The position numbers and the translations under genes are program-made. The notes under the pieces were generated by a model that worked only from the letters and a program-made list of their open reading frames with translations, had not been told where the DNA came from and ran no database searches. Below, piece after piece: positions 61,499 through 64,000 of a DNA stretch of 64,000 nt. Source of the stretch: Halalkalibacter urbisdiaboli (lineage in GTDB: Bacteria; Bacillota; Bacilli; Bacillales; Bacillaceae_D); the NCBI RefSeq assembly GCF_002156385.1, contig NZ_MVJM01000001.1, forward strand, positions 886,861-950,860, given 5' to 3'. Each line of letters starts with the position of its first letter. Position 1 is the first letter of the stretch.

Positions 61499-61728
61499 AC
61501 TGAAAAAGGGTGGGTTTCAAGGGCACTGAAAAAGGATGGGTTTCCCTTTTTCAGTGCCCTTTAAGTAATGTGCGGAGCCGTTGCCTGGTTTTGAAAGCCC
61601 TGCTATGAGTGGGTTTCGCATAGCAAGGCGTGCAACGTGCGAAGCCATTACTTCTTCTTTGAGTTACACGAAGTAATTTTTCAGTGCCCTTGCTATGAGG
61701 GGTTTCTCATAGCAGGAGGGCAACTTGT
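61499..61728. repeat. dispersed palindromic repeat cluster, copy 6
   Basis: The largest copy. It has a partial module ACTGAAAAAGGGTGGGTTTC, then the hairpin GGGCACTGAAAAAGG/CCTTTTTCAGTGCCC (61520-61561), then AAGTAATGTGCGGAGCCGTT and GCTATGAGTGGGTTTCGCAT. These are followed by GCAACGTGCGAAGCCATTAC, TTCTTCTTTGAGTTACACGA and a second GCTATGAG...CTCATAGC palindrome. It fills most of the gap between AraC regulator 2 and the dehydrogenase gene, so it lies at the 3' ends of two convergent genes. Confidence 0.75.
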
Positions 61729-61785
61729 AAAATTCCTAGCCCTGACTTTCAAGAGGGATTTCTTGCCCGCGTGTTCTAGTGTGCG

Positions 61786-62541
61786 TTAATGTAAAATATC
61801 ACTTGTCGTTTCTTTTGATTCAAACCCGAGCTCAGCTATCGCGTTTGACATATCCCACGGTTTATCTGGATTATTCGAGACACCATAGTACGTTCCAAAC
61901 TGAACATCAGATTCAATCGCTGCTTGAAACAAATTAACTACATCTGTTTGTGATAATAATGTTTTCTGAAGACGGTGATTTTCAACAACATCCTCATAGG
62001 TAACATCTTTCGGTACGGATCCGATCCGAATATTAATGACAGATAAAGAACTGTGAAGCGAGAATAAAAAACCAGCCTGTTCAGAAGCTAATTTTAACAA
62101 GCCATATAATCCTTTAGAATAAGGATAATCATCAACTTTTATCTCTCGCCCCAATAACGATTTCCCGTCCTTTTCATAATAGTCGGTCACGTGATTGCTA
62201 CTCGCAAAAATTACTTTCGGAATATTCAACTCCTTAGCTGCCATTAAAATATAATAAGATGCTTTAAAAAACACATCTGTCATTTGCTCAAAGGTAGCAA
62301 TTTCTTCAATGGCATCATCCGTATCCGTTTTTAGCAAATTAATGAGTGCATCCGCATCTTTCGGAATTTGTTGAAGTAATTGTTGATAATTCGTTGCGTC
62401 TACTTGAATTGTAGTCACCTCTTCAAGGGGGAACGATTTTAGATTCTTATCCATGACGATCACCTCGTATTGTGAACGTAAACCTTTAGCAAGTAACTGG
62501 CCAATCGTCCCAGCACCGCCTAATATCGCAATTTTTTTCAT
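61786..62541 (-). CDS. udh: NAD-dependent epimerase/dehydratase family, uronate dehydrogenase-like
   Basis: A 251-residue short-chain dehydrogenase of the extended/atypical group. The cofactor motif is GGAGTIG (8-14), the active site has Ser115 in FASSNHV, and Tyr139 with Lys143 form YxxxK. SSNHV near the active site is typical of uronate dehydrogenase, which oxidises galacturonate or glucuronate to the aldarate lactone. It lies next to uxaC in the pectin locus, so a uronate substrate is likely but unproven. GGAAGGACGTATCGT precedes the ATG. A terminator separates it from uxaC, so it has its own promoter. Confidence 0.72.
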   Translation of the reverse strand: MKKIAILGGAGTIGQLLAKGLRSQYEVIVMDKNLKSFPLEEVTTIQVDATNYQQLLQQIPKDADALINLLKTDTDDAIEEIATFEQMTDVFFKASYYILMAAKELNIPKVIFASSNHVTDYYEKDGKSLLGREIKVDDYPYSKGLYGLLKLASEQAGFLFSLHSSLSVINIRIGSVPKDVTYEDVVENHRLQKTLLSQTDVVNLFQAAIESDVQFGTYYGVSNNPDKPWDMSNAIAELGFESKETTSDILH

Positions 62542-62630
62542 ACGATACGTCCTTCCTTAACTAAACGTATGTTTAATTATCATCATGTAAATATATGACT
62601 AATTTGTCCAAAAACAGAATAAATATGTAA

Positions 62631-62674
62631 AAAAAAAAAAGACGTGTCCCAAAGTAGATTCACCTTGGGGACAC
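62631..62674 (-). terminator. terminator of uxaC
   Basis: GTGTCCCC...GGGACAC stem with a loop of about 17 bases, followed on the minus strand by a run of about 12 T. It lies a few bases past the stop at 62682. Confidence 0.85.
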
Positions 62675-62681
62675 CTCCCTT

Positions 62682-64000
62682 TTATTTAATTTCAAAGTAA
62701 TTATCGGCATTATGATAACAAATATCTTGAATCATGCTTCCTAATAATTTATAGTCTCTTGGCGCTTCTCCACTTTCAACCCAGCCACCAACGATGTCAC
62801 ATAAAATACGTCGGAAGTATTCGTGTCTCGTGTATGATAAGAAGCTTCGTGAATCAGTTAACATTCCTACAAAGCTACTTAATAAGCCTAGGTTGGCAAG
62901 GTCTGTCATTTGTCTAATCATGCCATCCTTTTGATCATTAAACCACCAACCAGAACCAAATTGGATTTTTCCCTTCACTCCACTTGCTTGGAAGTTCCCA
63001 ATTGCTGTACCAATCACATAGTTATGAACAGGATTTAAATTGTATAAAATCGTTTTTGGAAGTTCATTATCTTGGTCAAGCTGACTAAGGAATGCATTCA
63101 ATGGTCTAGCAAGCTCAAAATCAAGAATTGAATCAAAACCAGTATCTGGTCCGAGCGTTTCAAAGCGACGCTTATTGTTGTTACGGATTGCACCAACGTG
63201 AATTTGCATTGCCCAATTTAAAGAATGATAGAGTCGGCCTAAAAATAATAGTGTCGCCGTCTTATATTGCTCCTCTTCCTTCTTCGTAATTGATTGTCCA
63301 CTCATTGCCTTTGCAAAAATAGCTGCAGCTTCCTCTTGCGTACAAGGCTCATTTGGAATCGTTTCAATACCGTGATCGGAAATACGGCATCCCACTTCAT
63401 GGAAATAGTTTGCTCTCGCTTCAATCGCCTTTAACAAATCATCGTATGTGTTAATTTCCATGCTTGCAGCTTGTGCAAGCTTTGCAACATATTCAGGAAA
63501 CTCAGGCTTTTGAACTTCATACGCTTTATCAGGACGGAACGCAGGTAATACTTTTGTTTCAAAAGTCGTATTCTCTTTAATTGCCTGATGATGCTCTAAT
63601 GTATCAACTGGATCGTCCGTCGTACAAATAACATTTACGTTAGAACGCTCAATGATTTTTTGCGTTGTATAATCATCTTGTTGTAACAGCTCATTACACT
63701 GATTCCAAATCGCTTCACTCGACTCTTCATTAAATATCACATCAACATCAAAGTAACGTTTTAACTCTAAATGAGTCCAGTGGTAGAGTGGGTTTCCGAT
63801 TGTATGAGGAACTACCTTAGCCCATTGTTGAAATTTCGTCTTGTCATCAGCGTCACCCGTAATAAGAGATTCATCGATTCCTAGAGTTCTCATCGCACGC
63901 CACTTATAATGGTCACCATGCAACCAAATTTCAGATATATTTTTAAATGCACGGTTTTCAGCAATTTCCTTTGGACTTAAATGACAATGGTAATCGAAAA
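62682..64000 (-). CDS. uxaC: uronate isomerase (5' end beyond the window)
   Basis: UxaC interconverts D-galacturonate/D-tagaturonate and D-glucuronate/D-fructuronate, the first step of hexuronate breakdown. The reading continues without a stop to the right edge and includes the metal-binding FDYHCHLSP, IWLHGDHYKWRAMRT, IGNPLYHWTHLELKR and TDSRSFLSYTRHEYFRR. About 439 residues are visible; the family is about 465-470, so some 30 N-terminal residues lie outside. An internal ATG at 63923 is not the real start. It completes the cytoplasmic pectin route with the operon enzymes. Confidence 0.95.
   Translation of the reverse strand, partial: FDYHCHLSPKEIAENRAFKNISEIWLHGDHYKWRAMRTLGIDESLITGDADDKTKFQQWAKVVPHTIGNPLYHWTHLELKRYFDVDVIFNEESSEAIWNQCNELLQQDDYTTQKIIERSNVNVICTTDDPVDTLEHHQAIKENTTFETKVLPAFRPDKAYEVQKPEFPEYVAKLAQAASMEINTYDDLLKAIEARANYFHEVGCRISDHGIETIPNEPCTQEEAAAIFAKAMSGQSITKKEEEQYKTATLLFLGRLYHSLNWAMQIHVGAIRNNNKRRFETLGPDTGFDSILDFELARPLNAFLSQLDQDNELPKTILYNLNPVHNYVIGTAIGNFQASGVKGKIQFGSGWWFNDQKDGMIRQMTDLANLGLLSSFVGMLTDSRSFLSYTRHEYFRRILCDIVGGWVESGEAPRDYKLLGSMIQDICYHNADNYFEIK

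Noticed and set aside
63600-63923. Start of uxaC at the internal ATG 63923
   Set aside because: The reading continues to the window edge with conserved UxaC sequence (DYHCHLSP), so the true start is outside.

Overview
The window is A+T-rich and looks like a chromosome segment of a Bacillaceae firmicute. Most genes carry strong GGAGG-type ribosome binding sites, and many use TTG or GTG starts. The remnant of the Bacillus subtilis yhb neighbourhood (prkA, yhbH, trmL/cspR, yhbB, queG), a type I signal peptidase, a YufK-type protein and CcpA-like cre sites all fit that group. A plant-polysaccharide-degrading, possibly alkaliphilic Bacillus relative is likely, but the species cannot be fixed from the sequence alone. 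No rRNA, tRNA or CRISPR array was seen.

Layout. 1-4.1 kb: a GH43 glycosidase and a chemoreceptor. 4.1-16.6 kb: a glycan block with two near-duplicate cytoplasmic GH3 enzymes flanking a GT2/GtrA pair, a third GH3 with reversed domain order and a membrane segment at each end, a LysR regulator, and UDP-galactopyranose mutase. 16.6-37.9 kb: housekeeping, sporulation and stress genes (yhbH, sipase, prkA, a class A PBP, yufK-like, a heme-monooxygenase-like gene, trmL, a complete IS3-family element, yhbB, ogt, queG, two dps, an aldehyde dehydrogenase, an orphan solute-binding protein, catalase, and a DUF624/lipoprotein pair). 38.0-64.0 kb: a pectin / (xylo)galacturonan utilisation locus.

The pectin locus has a ten-gene minus-strand operon (49486 down to 38040): two LplB/LplC-type permeases, an unrecognised alpha/alpha-toroid protein, an MFS transporter, a KdgF-like cupin, GH43, GH28, an alpha/beta-hydrolase esterase, GH43 and GH105. 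Around it lie three paralogous LplA-type lipoproteins, a pectin methylesterase without a signal peptide, two RhgR/YesS-like membrane AraC regulators, a uronate-dehydrogenase-like gene and uxaC (cut by the right edge). There is no ABC ATPase, so a shared MsmX-type ATPase elsewhere is expected. None of the operon enzymes shows a signal peptide. The inferred scheme is therefore import of oligogalacturonides followed by cytoplasmic demethylation, deacetylation, side-chain removal and hydrolysis to galacturonate, which feeds UxaC and possibly a dehydrogenase branch.

The most interesting non-coding signal is a promoter module repeated at four loci, upstream of the permease operon and of each of the three paralogous lipoproteins. 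A TGATTAT element is fused in fixed register to the -35 hexamer of each minus-strand promoter, and an inverted second ATGATTAT lies 47-80 bp upstream. This fits an AraC-type activator with paired sites. A second shared motif (cre-like, but with a CC core) lies at four loci: upstream of both AraC genes, the permease operon and the orphan lipoprotein. Several modular palindromic repeats are scattered between genes, and the IS element has inserted into one of them with an AAG duplication.
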